Assembly (NCBI GenBank): GCA_026182355.1
Contig: JAPFBL010000171.1
Coordinates: 1,178,001 to 1,242,000, forward strand
Source: Hermatobates lingyangjiaoensis
Lineage: Eukaryota; Arthropoda; Insecta; Hemiptera; Hermatobatidae
Reading direction: 5' to 3'
Length of the DNA: 64,000 nucleotides
The position numbers were made by a program, and so were the translations under genes. Positions 36,703 to 46,977 of this stretch are shown here, piece by piece. The number at the start of each line of letters is the position of its first letter. Positions within the stretch are counted from its first letter, which is position 1. Below the pieces are notes generated by a model, which did not search any database, had not been told where the DNA came from, and saw only the letters and a list, made by a program, of their open reading frames with translations.

Positions 36703-37325
36703 TAGAAAGTAATAATAATAAAAAGATTTCACATAAACACGTGAAATAACAATCAATGATCAAACCACAATACGAAAATGGGAAAACAAAACTAAGATCT
36801 TTCAACCGTAACAAGCGGTCTTCGTCAGAGTCAAAAACCCAACACAAAGTTGATTTTTTTAAAAGTTTCCTAATAACCAAATTTATGAAAAAAATTTATA
36901 ATGAAAAATACCAATCTTTCGATAATATTATTTAAGTAATATAATATTACATTACAACTCTTTTTTTCCAAATACTAGAAAAGCAGAAATAAATATGATT
37001 TCTTTATATACTTTATTAAGAGATGTAATGTAATATTATATCACTGATATTATACTATCGAAAGATTACTATCTTTCATTATAATTTTTTTTCATAAATT
37101 TGGTTATTAGAAAACTTTTAAAAAAATCAACTTTTAACTTTTTCTGCATTTTATGAGATATGTTTACCTTTAATTTATTGCAAAAAATCTCAGCAAACAT
37201 CTTTCAGTCAAAATTTGGATTGAGTTGAATTTTTGTCTCTGACGAAGACCGCTTGTTACGGTTGAAAGATCTTAGTCTTGTTTTCCCACTTTCGTATTGT
37301 GGTTTGGTCATAGAAAGTAATAATA
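36703..37325. mobile_element. Family D insertion with 15-bp target duplication and templated filler
   Basis: TAGAAAGTAATAATA occurs at 36703-36717 and 37311-37325. Inside, the left part (36721-36845) is a full reverse family D unit and the right part (about 37225-37310) is a sense unit. Between them 36845-37200 is not family D: it matches, in direct then inverted order, genomic sequence immediately left of the insertion (about 36475-36680). Confidence 0.8.
36779..36841 (-). ncRNA. Candidate type I hammerhead ribozyme, family D
   Basis: Minus strand: UGGG, UUUUU, GACU, CUGACGA, AG, ACCG/CGGU stem II with loop CUUGUUA, U, GAA, AGAUCU, U, AGU(U), then CCCA. GACU pairs with AGUU/AGUC and UGGG with CCCA to give a two-segment stem I. 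Stem III is the perfect palindrome AGAUCU with no loop, so it can form only between two molecules or adjacent copies. A10.1-U11.1 pairs and one G is bulged in stem II. Confidence 0.6.
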
Positions 37326-37945
37326 TGGAATGTCCTTTATTTATGGCATAATGTATAATAAAGACTCTTTTTTATGCTGTAATATTGTTTTAGAAGTATA
37401 CAGTTCTTTTTATAGCCATGAGTGCGTAATATACGTGAAATTTTATGATCTTCAGTCAAATGTTATGACTTCTTCAAACAAACATCTTTTGAGAAGATGT
37501 CAAAATAGGTTCAGGGATTTGAACATATGTTTAAGTTTTTTTTTTAAGACTACTCTCCTTCACTTACAGTAAATTAATAAGCAATGTAACAAGTTAAAAT
37601 TTCTTTAAAAAAAAAAACAATATAAAAGAAATGTTTTGAATTTGATGCTGTGAGATAAATTGACTGAGGGATTACAGCTGAGACAAAAGTTATTTTGGTT
37701 GATCTAGATGTGCAAGCACTAATCTTGTCCTGGACTGGAGACAAGCCCTTAAGCTGATATCATCTGCCAGTGGCTTCTAAAAGAGAATGCCTGGCAATAA
37801 AACAGATCTGTCAGCTTTATAAAGCTCTAACTAACTTGAAAAACCTTTTTCTAACTAGCTTTAGTTTAATACCAGACAAATATCTACGTTGCACAGAGGA
37901 CCACCAAATACTGTAATACTATACAAGGAAAAAGCCTTCCACTTG
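37326..37945. other. No gene seen
   Basis: AT-rich; an 80-codon frame at 37330-37572 lacks recognisable features. Confidence 0.5.
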
Positions 37946-37949
37946 CTTA

Positions 37950-38095
37950 TTGATGTGGATATATCAGTTGGGTTTTTGCCTCTGACGAAGACCGCTTGTT
38001 ACGGTTGAAAGATCTTAGTCTTGTTTTCCCATTTCTTATTGTGGTTTGATAATTGATTGTTATTTCACGTGTTTAAGTGAAATCTTTTTATATCT
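37950..38095 (+). mobile_element. Family D single sense copy
   Basis: TCAGTTGGGTTTTTGCCT, CUGACGA, full stem II, GAAAGAUCUUAGUC, then TTGTGGTTTGATAATTG and the CACGTG tail ending in (AT)n at 38096-38120. Not inverted. Confidence 0.8.
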
Positions 38096-38120
38096 TTATA
38101 TATATATATATATATATATA

Positions 38121-38405
38121 CGAGTTCGAGATTAACAAAGAGCAACACACAAAGTAGAGAAACACACTTACAGACTCAAATTTTCGGGTAATCCGTCTTC
38201 AGGAGAAAAGAGAATGGGAGACCAAGCACGTTTTAGCAGGCAAGTTTGCGTCCTACAACGTGCTTGGTCTCCCATTCTCTTTTCTCCTGAAGACGGATTA
38301 CCCGAAAATTTGAGTCTGTAAGTGTGTTTCTCTACTTTGTGTGTTGTTCTTTGTTAATCTCGCACTCGTATTGTGTCTAGTTTGGATCGTATTTCGTTTT
38401 ATCAG
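38121..38405. repeat. Palindromic pair of PLE family C tails
   Basis: Arms of about 110-120 bp around a short centre near 38240. Left arm: reverse tail and core 38175-38205. Right arm: core 38284-38314 and the longer tail TTTGGATCGTATTTCG. Nearly identical arms. Confidence 0.85.
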
Positions 38406-38407
38406 TG

Positions 38408-38441
<34 letters not shown>

Positions 38442-38445
<4 letters not shown>

Positions 38446-38830
38446 CAATGTACATAAAGAAACATAGAGAAATTAAAACCACAAACTTACAGTCTCTAAT
38501 TTTCGGTTGAACCATCTTCAGGAGAGATAAAGAAGGAAAACCAAGCGCACTGGTACAGAGATGGTTGGAGACCAACATTGTTGCCACATACGCGCCTGGT
38601 CACAGAGAATAAGATAGACAAGAATCAATTTAAATTAAAATAGGAATATGAAAAATAATAGTAAACACAAAAAAAAATAAAATAAAATAATAAAAAATAA
38701 AAACTGAGAGATGAACAGAAGAAATGATACATAAAGAAATAAAAATTAAAAATTATGGACTAAGCTTTAATAAAAAATAGAGAATAAAACTTAAATAAAT
38801 GAAAAATATATAAGATGAAAGCATAAAAAC
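38442..38830 (-). mobile_element. PLE family B tail and 3' UTR
   Basis: Minus strand: terminal tail (TTCAATGTACATAAAG, compare 10450), hammerhead core 38493-38525, then the family B 3' UTR block (GTTGGAGACCAAC, CGCGCCTGG) and AT-rich UTR. 5'-truncated before coding sequence. (AT)n at 38411-38441. Confidence 0.8.
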
Positions 38831-38839
38831 TAGATGCAG

Positions 38840-40075
38840 AGACAAAAAACTCTGTTCTGCATCGATCAGGTATAACAGATATTAATATAACAGATTAACC
38901 CTATTATATTTATAATAACCACATTATTAAATGGGAACGATTTGATTCCAAGAACCAAACCTCTTGATACAGTGTTTTCATCAATGTGGTACATTTGGCT
39001 GCATTTGTCATTTTCAAATTTTTTTAAGTGTTATTCATACATTGAAAACCCATATTTTCTACTAAAAAACCGGTTTTCAAATTTCATAATTTTCTCCAAA
39101 AAACCGGTTTTTAAAAGCGCTTTTTAAAAACCCTACTGAAGGTGTATCATCAATGCCTACACCGTTTCTTTGAACTGTTTTATTTTACTTTAGATTTGAG
39201 CGTCATCATCATACACCCATTGTATCCGATATATATGTTTCAGATATTAATATGCGCTATATTTGATTCCTGAATGGGTATTCCTATGAATTTCATGAGC
39301 GCTGCATCCCCCTCTTCATTGCTATCTGTGTCAACCTATTGCAATTGTCGTTTCAACTATCATGGGTCTATTGTTAAATGACTCTTGATTCCATATTACA
39401 CCTCAAAAGCTACTATGATAATCTCAGTATGATACATAATAAAATAATCGTTCTCCTCTTCTTTGTTATCTATTGTTACAAGCACACTGAAAAATCAAAC
39501 ATTGCTCACTTTTCAATTTACTCAGAAAAAGGAAAGAGTTCAACAGCTTAGATACACGGCCTGAAACTCTTCAGATGATAGTCTATAACGAAGACGATAA
39601 GAATCCGAAACCGTTTAAACATTTTGAAAATATACAAACTAGCATTCTTCATCTTAACACAACAGTTCATGTAGTTTTTACAATAATATTCGTTATTACT
39701 TGATATCAGAATAGTATATAATAAAAGTTCAATTTTCTAAATCACTTAGTCTAATCTATATCATAAAATAATATTTCATTCAATTTTGATAATAATATTG
39801 ACATGTTTATTGAAATAAACATAACAATTGATTAATCATATTTTTTTTAAAAAAAAAATAGGAAATACTGGTAATATTAATTATGTTTTCATGAAGTTCA
39901 GCTCTTCAGATAACCCTTTGACAAAGATGATGGATAATTATAAAATCAAATTTAAACTCAAATGATATAGTATCTCTTTAAGAAGGACGCATTGATGACA
40001 TGTCCTAAAGAAACCACCATTTAAACAAGAAATTAATCCTGTTTTGTTTGGCCAAGAAGTGATGACATAATCAAA
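38840..40075. other. No gene seen
   Basis: AT-rich sequence. AAAACCGGTTTTCAAA and AAAACCGGTTTTTAAA recur at 39067 and 39099, a small local duplication. Confidence 0.5.
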
Positions 40076-40079
40076 TAGC

Positions 40080-40330
40080 ATTCAATTTATAGGATATTAA
40101 TTCAAAGGAACTCCCTCCAGCACAGCACTGTGTGATTTGCATGACACAGGAGATGAATTAAGTTGTTTGATTACAGGTTGCCAGGAGGAGGTGAGTAATG
40201 GCTGACGCCCACGTCAGAGTCGGCTTCGTGCAGCACTGTCCACTATGGAGCCACCGGCAGGCAACGTGACGACATCAACAACGTCAAGCGTTAACTTGTC
40301 TACACAACTTAGGATAACCTGAGTATTCCT
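40080..40330. promoter_or_regulatory. GC-richer unique segment, candidate enhancer
   Basis: Non-repetitive and unusually balanced in base composition. Contains the octamer ATTTGCAT followed by GACACAGG, a GATTA homeodomain-type core, TGACGCCCACGTCAG (a partly symmetric block), and CAGCACTGTCCACTATGG. Only a 23-codon frame is present, so it is more likely regulatory than coding. This is a composition and motif argument only. Confidence 0.3.
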
Positions 40331-40899
40331 AACAGATTGTCATGCTTTACTCTACCACCCAAGAACGATGGTTGAGTCTAATTTACTAGAAAAGGCCATT
40401 TTCACGGAAAGAAAATGGTCTGGCGAGTTGACGAAAGAATGTGCGGGTTTGACCACAGCGAAAATGAAAAAGATACTAGAAATAGCTAAAATAAGAAAAA
40501 TCTGAAAAAAATATAATGAACAAACTTTTTATAACAAATAAAATTTGATCGAAAAGAAAATTAACAAACTAAAAAATTAAAGGTAATTTTAATCTACCCT
40601 TTGTAAATTAAATAAATTTACATTATTATTAAGTTGGTTAAGAAATAAATCTATAAAAATTAATTTAAACATCTCAGAATACAACTTAACTGTTCAGGTA
40701 AATACCTGAACGAGGGCAATCGCCTCATCTGAGAGGGTTGACAGCTAGCGGGTACTTTTTTTGCTTTTTCGTGCTGTACCCTTTGTTTCCCCAAACATCC
40801 TTCCCCTGGAATTGTCCTTTCCTGCATTTATACCCTTTTAAAATACTACTCTTCCACCCCTCCTCTCTTCTCAACCGCTCACCATGATGTTCCTGCATC

Positions 40900-41050
40900 T
40901 AGTGTTCAGTTGGGTTTTTGACTCTGAAGAAGACCGCTTGTTACGGTTGAAAGATCTATGTCTTTTTTCCCATTTCTTTTTGTTTTTTGATCATTGATTG
41001 TTATTCCACGTGTTTATTACGTGTTATTTCACGATTTTACGTGATATCTT
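40900..41050 (+). mobile_element. Family D single sense copy
   Basis: TTCAGTTGGGTTTTTGACT, CUGAAGA, AGACCGCUUGUUACGGUU, GAAAGAUCUAUGUC, then TTTTTTGATCATTG and a tail with a duplicated CACGTG/TACGTG stretch. (AT)n follows at 41059-41075. Confidence 0.75.
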
Positions 41051-41075
41051 GTATTATATGTATATATATATATAT

Positions 41076-41372
41076 GAGTTCAAAATTCAAGAAGAGTAAC
41101 ACACACAATAAGGAAACACACTTACAGACTCAAATTTTCGGGTAATCCGTCTTCAGGAGAAAACAGAAAGGGAGACCAAGCACGTTGTAGACGCAACGGC
41201 AAGGAACCAAGTTGGTTACCCTTTGCTTGGTTTCCCTTTCTCTTTTCTCATGATGACGGATTACCCGAAAATTTGAGTCTGTAAGTGTGTTTCCTTACTC
41301 TGTGTGTTACCCTTCTTAAATTTTGAACTCGTATTGTGTCCAGTTTGCATCGTATTTCATTTTATTAAGTGA
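41076..41372. repeat. Palindromic pair of PLE family C tails
   Basis: Left arm core 41129-41159 (minus), right arm core 41247-41276 (plus; the core here reads AUGAUGA and is damaged). Outer ends are 3' tails and the right one is followed directly by the (AT)n that abuts the long PLE at 41393. Confidence 0.8.
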
Positions 41373-41446
41373 AGATATATATATATATATATAACTTTAA
41401 ATTACACAAAGCACGACACAGAAAAGACAATACAAAGAAAACTTAC

Positions 41447-41487
41447 AGAATTCAATATTTCGAACTGTTGTTCGTCATCAGGAGAGT
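41447..41487 (-). ncRNA. Hammerhead-like ribozyme core of PLE family A
   Basis: Minus strand order: CUCUC, CUGAUGA, C, stem GAAC/GUUC with loop AACA, GAA, palindrome AUAU, U, then GAAUUC. This has type I hammerhead topology, but stem I pairs for only about two base pairs and position 10.1 is an unpaired C, so activity is doubtful. The same core is found at 5514-5553. Confidence 0.45.
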
Positions 41488-41828
41488 AGACTTGAAGAGA
41501 GGACGAAGTGAGAGAGATCTCCCCACGTCGAAGAACGGAGCGCGAATGAAGAAATAAAGAGTCAACCGAAGAGAGCAGCACTAGCGTAAAAAAGGAGCTA
41601 GGCACTAAACGTCGGAGAACGGAGAAAGCAAAAACAATAGATAAAATATAAAATTAAAAATTATAAATTAAATATTATAAAAAAGAAAATAATAAAAAAA
41701 ATAATAATAAAATAAATATATATATAATATAATAAAAAAAGAAGAAAAAGAAAAAAAGGGAAAAAAAAATATATATATATATGAATATGAATAAATAAGT
41801 TAAAAATAAAAAGAAAAACAAATAAAAG

Positions 41829-43643
41829 TTAACGCTTCTGATTTAAACCGGGATCTGATCGGGCCCCCAATAACCATATGTGGGCCTCCTCAGACGCTCT
41901 TAATGTCAAACTACGGTCATCAGTGGTCACTAGCTTAATGATTTGAACAGTAAAGCAGTCATTAAAAGAAAGGTTATGGCTGTTGGCATGGATAGCTACA
42001 GGAAGCTGTTTGCGCTGACCGACCGAAGCTCTATGGTTGTTCAAACGCTCATTGAGCTTGGTAGAAGTCATACCAATGTAGAATGCTCCACATTGTCTAC
42101 AGTTCAGTCGGTAGACGCAATTCCTGGATGTGCAGGAGGTGTTAAGTGGGATCCGGAAAGAGTTGGTTGGTGAGGAGAAGAAAGGTGAATGGTTAACTAA
42201 AGGACAGGTAAGGCAGAGGCGACGGCCGCATTTCTCCATACCACCACGCACCACCCTAATCCCAGGAGTTTCAAAGGATCTGTGGGAAAACAGGTTTCCT
42301 AAATTGGGAGGCTTTCTGAAGGACAGGCGAGGGGATTTTCGGAAGACGGAGGAGGTGGAGGGAGAAGAGGACAGGAGAGGAAAAATGTCCTTGATGATAT
42401 TCCCGATCCTATGGACCCCAGGAAAGAAAGTAGTTACGAGGAAGGGAGAACTGTTGGGTTCAGCGGCAGTCCTAGGAAGATATTGATTGGTGGCAGGTAT
42501 TAAGCGTTTATCAACAAACCCGGGAGAGTAGCCCCGCTGGACGAATTTTTCCCTAAGTTTGTCGATATGACACTGTCGTTGATAGAGGTCACTGCAAATA
42601 CGGTGTATGCGGATGGAGAGGGAACGAGGTAGGGACTTTTTTGTGTGGGATGGGTGACAACTATTGAAGTGTAGATATTGTTGGGCATTGGTAGGTTTTG
42701 TGTGTATGGAGGTGGTGAAGGTCCTGCCGCTTAGGGACACTACTACATCTAGGAAGGTTAAGGAGGTATAGGAGAAGGAGTGGGTGAAATTGAGTGATGA
42801 ACAGGAAGTTTTGAAGGCTTCAATAAAAGTTTCCAGAGAATCCTTGCCATGAGGCCACACGAAAAATATATCATCAATGAACCGGGTGTAGGCAAGGGGT
42901 TGGAGGGCATGAGACGAGAGGAAATCCTGTTCAAGTTTGGCCATGTAAAGGTTGGCAAAGGAAGGGGCCATTCTGGTACCTATAGCAGTTCCTCTGGTCT
43001 GAAGATAAAGATGGTCCTCAAAACTGAAGACATTGTGCTGCAGGACAAAGGAACTTAGCTGAAGGACAAAAGCGGTGGAGGGTATGTGTGGTAAGGGTCT
43101 ATTGTCAAGGAACCACTGTAGGGCCGCCAAACCCTCGCCATGGTCAATAACCGTGTACAGGGATGTGACGTCCATAGTGGCTAGAAGGAGAGGATGTTCC
43201 AGGGATTCCGGTAGGGAGATGTTATTGAGTATTTGGAGGAAGTGGAAGGTGTCTTTGCAGAAAGTGGGGAGTTGGGTATCTATGGGCTGCAGAATGGCGT
43301 CAACGAACGCTGAAATGCGTTCAGTAAGACAGCCATAGCTTGAAACTATGGGTCGGCCAGGAGGGGGGTGATCGGGCATTCTATAGGGTTTATGGATTTT
43401 AGGAAGTAAATAGAAGACGGGACAACGGTAATTAGTGGGAATAAGCAACTTGATTTCTTCTTGGGTAAGTCCCTCCTGGAGGGCAGAACTGTGAATAAAC
43501 TCACTGAGTTTAGTGTGAAAGAGAGAGGTAGGGTTCGTGTCAAGAGGCTCGTAGAAGTCACGGTTGCTCAAATGTCTCATGGCCTCTCCTCTGTAGGTTT
43601 CACGGTCCATAAGAACAACAGCGGACCCTTTGTCAGGCGGCAT
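41829..43643 (-). CDS. Penelope-like element polyprotein: reverse transcriptase plus GIY-YIG endonuclease (5'-truncated)
   Basis: A 604-codon frame of a Penelope-like retroelement. PLEs copy RNA into DNA at a nicked target, using the reverse transcriptase (RT) and, in this branch, a C-terminal GIY-YIG nuclease. RT signatures in order: PPDKGSAVVLMDR (residues 2-14), GRPIVSS (96-102), motif A MDVTSLYT with catalytic Asp158, motif B RGTAIGTRMAPSFANLYM (217-234), and motif C RFIDDIFFVW with Asp257/Asp258. The linker holds paired cysteines (472, 477, 480; 504, 509, 515, 518). The nuclease shows FYIGMTSTKL (521-530), RLNNH with Arg533 and His537, and ASEEAHIWLLG with Glu585/586. All RT and nuclease core residues I can identify are present. 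The methionine shown is not the real start: homologous sequence (DLLI) continues in frame upstream, but the N-terminal region is missing because the copy is 5'-truncated near 43,690. It is followed by an AT-rich 3' UTR and a hammerhead-like core at 41447-41487. Confidence 0.92.
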   Translation of the reverse strand: MPPDKGSAVVLMDRETYRGEAMRHLSNRDFYEPLDTNPTSLFHTKLSEFIHSSALQEGLTQEEIKLLIPTNYRCPVFYLLPKIHKPYRMPDHPPPGRPIVSSYGCLTERISAFVDAILQPIDTQLPTFCKDTFHFLQILNNISLPESLEHPLLLATMDVTSLYTVIDHGEGLAALQWFLDNRPLPHIPSTAFVLQLSSFVLQHNVFSFEDHLYLQTRGTAIGTRMAPSFANLYMAKLEQDFLSSHALQPLAYTRFIDDIFFVWPHGKDSLETFIEAFKTSCSSLNFTHSFSYTSLTFLDVVVSLSGRTFTTSIHTKPTNAQQYLHFNSCHPSHTKKSLPRSLSIRIHRICSDLYQRQCHIDKLREKFVQRGYSPGFVDKRLIPATNQYLPRTAAEPNSSPFLVTTFFPGVHRIGNIIKDIFPLLSSSPSTSSVFRKSPRLSFRKPPNLGNLFSHRSFETPGIRVVRGGMEKCGRRLCLTCPLVNHSPFFSSPTNSFRIPLNTSCTSRNCVYRLNCRQCGAFYIGMTSTKLNERLNNHRASVGQRKQLPVAIHANSHNLSFNDCFTVQIIKLVTTDDRSLTLRASEEAHIWLLGARSDPGLNQKR

Positions 43644-43734
43644 GATAAGTAGATCATGTATAAGTGTAGATGATCTACTTATCAGTATAAGTATCTACTA
43701 TATCGCCTTATAAGTAGACCATGATAAGGCGGCA

Positions 43735-43744
43735 TATATATATA

Positions 43745-43793
<49 letters not shown>

Positions 43794-43795
43794 GC
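43735..43795. repeat. (AT)n and (GT)n microsatellite
   Basis: Short AT run then about 42 bp of (GT)n at the 5' truncation side of the long PLE. Confidence 0.95.
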
Positions 43796-44044
43796 TTTGC
43801 GTGGGATTGTAATACGGGGATGTGTTTGAATACGGGTATATAGGTGGATGTGTGTGAATGTACTGTTCTTTGATTCGTAAGTTTGGTTTTTTGTATCTAT
43901 TAGTCTAGGAGAAAGGAAGAAACATGCATAGAACATCTGAGGGTCAACTTCTTATTTAATATTTTTACAATGGCAGTTGTCATCGTCAGAACAATAGTAA
44001 TGATGTATGGAACATACTGTAATGCATATCTTCTATACAATTAT

Positions 44045-44160
44045 ATATACATATTAACACGAGAAATAAAAATCAACATGAAACCCATGTAAGAAACTGA
44101 AAAATGGGACTAAGATCTTTTTATTAAGAAAGTATCCCTGTCAAAGTCACACAATGAATC
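44045..44160. repeat. Degraded family D-like arm
   Basis: TTAACACGAGAAATAAAAAT, CAACATGAAACCCAT, GACTAAGATCTTTTTATTAA: a diverged reverse family D unit without a readable core. Confidence 0.35.
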
Positions 44161-45539
44161 AAATTATGCATATACATATAAACATGAACAAACATACGCA
44201 CGCATATACACAGAGCCATATATTTATGTACATATTGAACTTTCGTGACTATAATGAGTGCGTATAGTTCTGATTTGTATACACACAGCTCTGACAGTAG
44301 TTATTGCTTCCTCATCACATAAGTTTTGTATGTTTAATCAGAGAACGATATTAAAAACATGAAGTGTGTTTCGTAACTGTTTTCTTGAGACATTCCCTGG
44401 CGTTATAAACACTGGTCTGTTATCAGAAAGCCGAGCCTTCGCTGTACCAAGCTCTAGATGGATTCTATTTCAGCCACTAAGTGCACCCCCCCGGGTGAGT
44501 GGAAGCCTCTGTTAAAGTGGGTGCGGAATGTCAGAAATGATAGTTGGTTTCTATTTTTCGTTCTTAGCCTTTAAGTTCAAGTTCGACACACGTGTCCGTC
44601 TCTGGGTATTATTAGACTTTCCATCTACAAGTCTTTGGCCTCGCTCTTGCTACTCCCTAGGTACAACTTTAACAAAAACGCCTATCCAATCCACCTTTTC
44701 AGTCCGTTTTCTCCAACTCCTTCTTCAATTAGCAATAAACGAACAAATGACACAACTTAAACCCCAACATACTTGATAAATCCATATTTATTAACAACAT
44801 TTTTTTGGCTATACTTCTTTTAAAAAAGACTTATAAATAATTCCATTTTTCTCAAAATTCCAAATACTATATTCATTTAATTGCTTTAACCATTAAGTTT
44901 TAAATTTATATATATAATCATATTTACACGATATTTATTTAAAAGACATCCGCCACCGCTATGGATACGTTACTTATAGTATTTACATTTGTCTCCTAGA
45001 ATAACGTTTTCATTTTAGACTCAACTAAGTTCAATTTTATATTTTTTGCTTAGTTTGTTTCATTTGATTTACTATTTCTTTAATTTATTTGTTTTTCCAT
45101 ACCTTAAATACTACTATATAAGTTTGATATTTTTCTTTTAGTTTTTTTTTACTTCTTCCTCCCTCCAGTGTTATGTTTGCGTTACGATAACATAAGTCGG
45201 TCTGTAGACCCGAAAGGCTTTCACTAGTTCCTCGATTCTTCATCATATCGTTTCTTTCTTTCACTATTTCTAACAACAATTTCAATAGATTTAAAACTCA
45301 AATGTTCTAAATCAAATATCTAATGAATTTTTTGCTCTGTTTTTAATTATGTATCAAAATATGTAACGAGGGTTTACAATAACGCAGGTTACGTTAAATA
45401 TGTCCTTCATGTTGAAATAAAATTCTTAATGCAGATGTTTCAGTTTAGTTTAAAATCTGTTTATAAGTCTACAAAACAGAGGAGAATAAGAAATTACCAA
45501 ACAATCGAAACCAACCATGTAGTTAACAGGTACATCTTT

Positions 45540-45700
45540 CTTCTAACGTAGTGCAATCAGTTATTATGTAGTATTTACTTATTTTAGGGCAAAAGATAAT
45601 GAAATGGTCTCTACATATAAAAATTTAATCGTATAAAAAACACGTTTCTAACACGTAGTGTTCTTCATCAGGTATTAACTAAAAAATACAATGTCATCGG
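45540..45700 (-). mobile_element. Family E' copy
   Basis: Minus strand: CUGAUGA, AG, AACAC/GUGUU stem with loop UAC, A, GAA, ACGUGU, then a tail (AGTGCAATCAGTTATTATG on plus) that corresponds to the family E tail GTTGTGCAATCCGTAATTG. Stem II is preserved although the sequence differs from family E, which hints at selection on pairing. Confidence 0.6.
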
Positions 45701-46096
45701 AGAGATATCTATAGTACAAAGTAAATATAGTACAAAATAAAAATAAAATAAAATATGGAAGAGAGTACGAACCTAAGGGTGAGTGCCTGTGGTACAACTG
45801 ACTGGGAATAGGATGGATGTCTATCCTGTTTTGGCAGATATTTTGTGAAAGCGATGGAGGTGCACAAATTCTGTAAGTATTGAAAGAAAACTAACTTATG
45901 ATCACAATGGTAACAATGTGGTAACAATACATAACATACAATAACATGGTAACAATAATCATTTTATATAAAAATAGGCCCTGTACTGTAGATGTGGCAA
46001 CTATTGGTTTTTGGCAATACTGCATTATGGAATAGTATATTTTTTTTGTTAAAATGCGATTTTAGGTAATTTTTCTAAACTAGTAACAGTCTAGAA

Positions 46097-46348
46097 TAGG
46101 GGTGGTCAACCTGCGGCTCGCGAGTCACATGCGATGAAAACATCGTTCACTCTTTGAACGATTATTTGTGGCTCTCAATAAATGTACCCAAGTTCCCTTT
46201 TAATTTTTGTCCTATTATGTTTTAAAAAATTATTATCACTCCGTATGTATTTTTTGCATACCTTTTAAATAAGTATTTAATTGCGGCTCGCGAAACCTTT
46301 CAAATTTTGATAAATGGCTCGAACTGTCAAGGAACTTGGCCAGCTCTG
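46097..46348. mobile_element. hAT-like MITE with 8-bp target duplication
   Basis: 252 bp. The ends TAGGGGTGGTCAAC and (reverse complement) CAGAGCTGGCCAAG match the CAGRGSTGGYCAAC-type ends of hAT elements. Flanking 8-mers GTCTAGAA (46089-46096) and GTCTACAG (46349-46356) agree at six of eight positions. Contains the characteristic CTGCGGCTCGCGA twice in variant form. No coding sequence. Confidence 0.8.
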
Positions 46349-46977
46349 GTCTACAGTGTTAACATTTTGGGATTAACTGACAGCAACAGTAATTGGAACA
46401 AACTTCACACTTTCTTGAAAACCGCAAAGGTCAGTTTTGTGATTAAATGTAAAATGTTTGGCTCATAATTAATTCTAAAGCTTGTGAACACGATGTAAGT
46501 TTCACGGTTTTTCGGACCATAATTATAATACACCCAAAAAAGGTAATTTTTAAGAGAATGAACTGAGTAGTTTTGGGCAAAATTGTATGAACAGAAAGAA
46601 GCTCTAAGGTACAGTTTAATATTTTAGGTAATGTATTTATACTCTAAACGGCTAACAATAGAAGAATGAAAGTACATGAAAAAAAATCTGCTTGTATGGT
46701 ATTTAGAATTATAAAAAAAAATGAAAAAATTCTAATTACTTTAAAAGGCAATGTAGCCGTAAAAACTGAAAACTCAACATAATACATAACCTGCTGTATA
46801 TTTTAGATTCATTTAATTTGATGTACGAATTTTTTAACAGAATCCAGTCCTTTGAAATTGCTATTCAAAGATCTAATAAAAATAATTGCAATTTTTCAAT
46901 TCTTTAATATTTTAATATTATATTTTAATATTTTACATGTATGTAAAAATAATAAAATTCTTAAAACTATCTATACA

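Larger units (their letters stand above)
41393..43690 (-). mobile_element. PLE family A, longest copy in the window
   Basis: Contains the RT/GIY-YIG frame, a roughly 430-bp 3' UTR that is T-rich in sense orientation, and a terminal tail ending against an (AT)n tract at about 41373-41392. The same tail occurs as a short copy at 5460-5620, which defines the 3' end of the family. The 5' end is truncated beside small direct and inverted duplications (43637-43735). Whether it is mobile now cannot be told; the lost 5' region argues against autonomy of this copy. Confidence 0.85.

Noticed and set aside
41943..43652. Several plus-strand open frames opposite the long PLE (63-118 codons)
   Set aside because: They are antisense shadows of the RT/GIY-YIG frame, which has clear family motifs.
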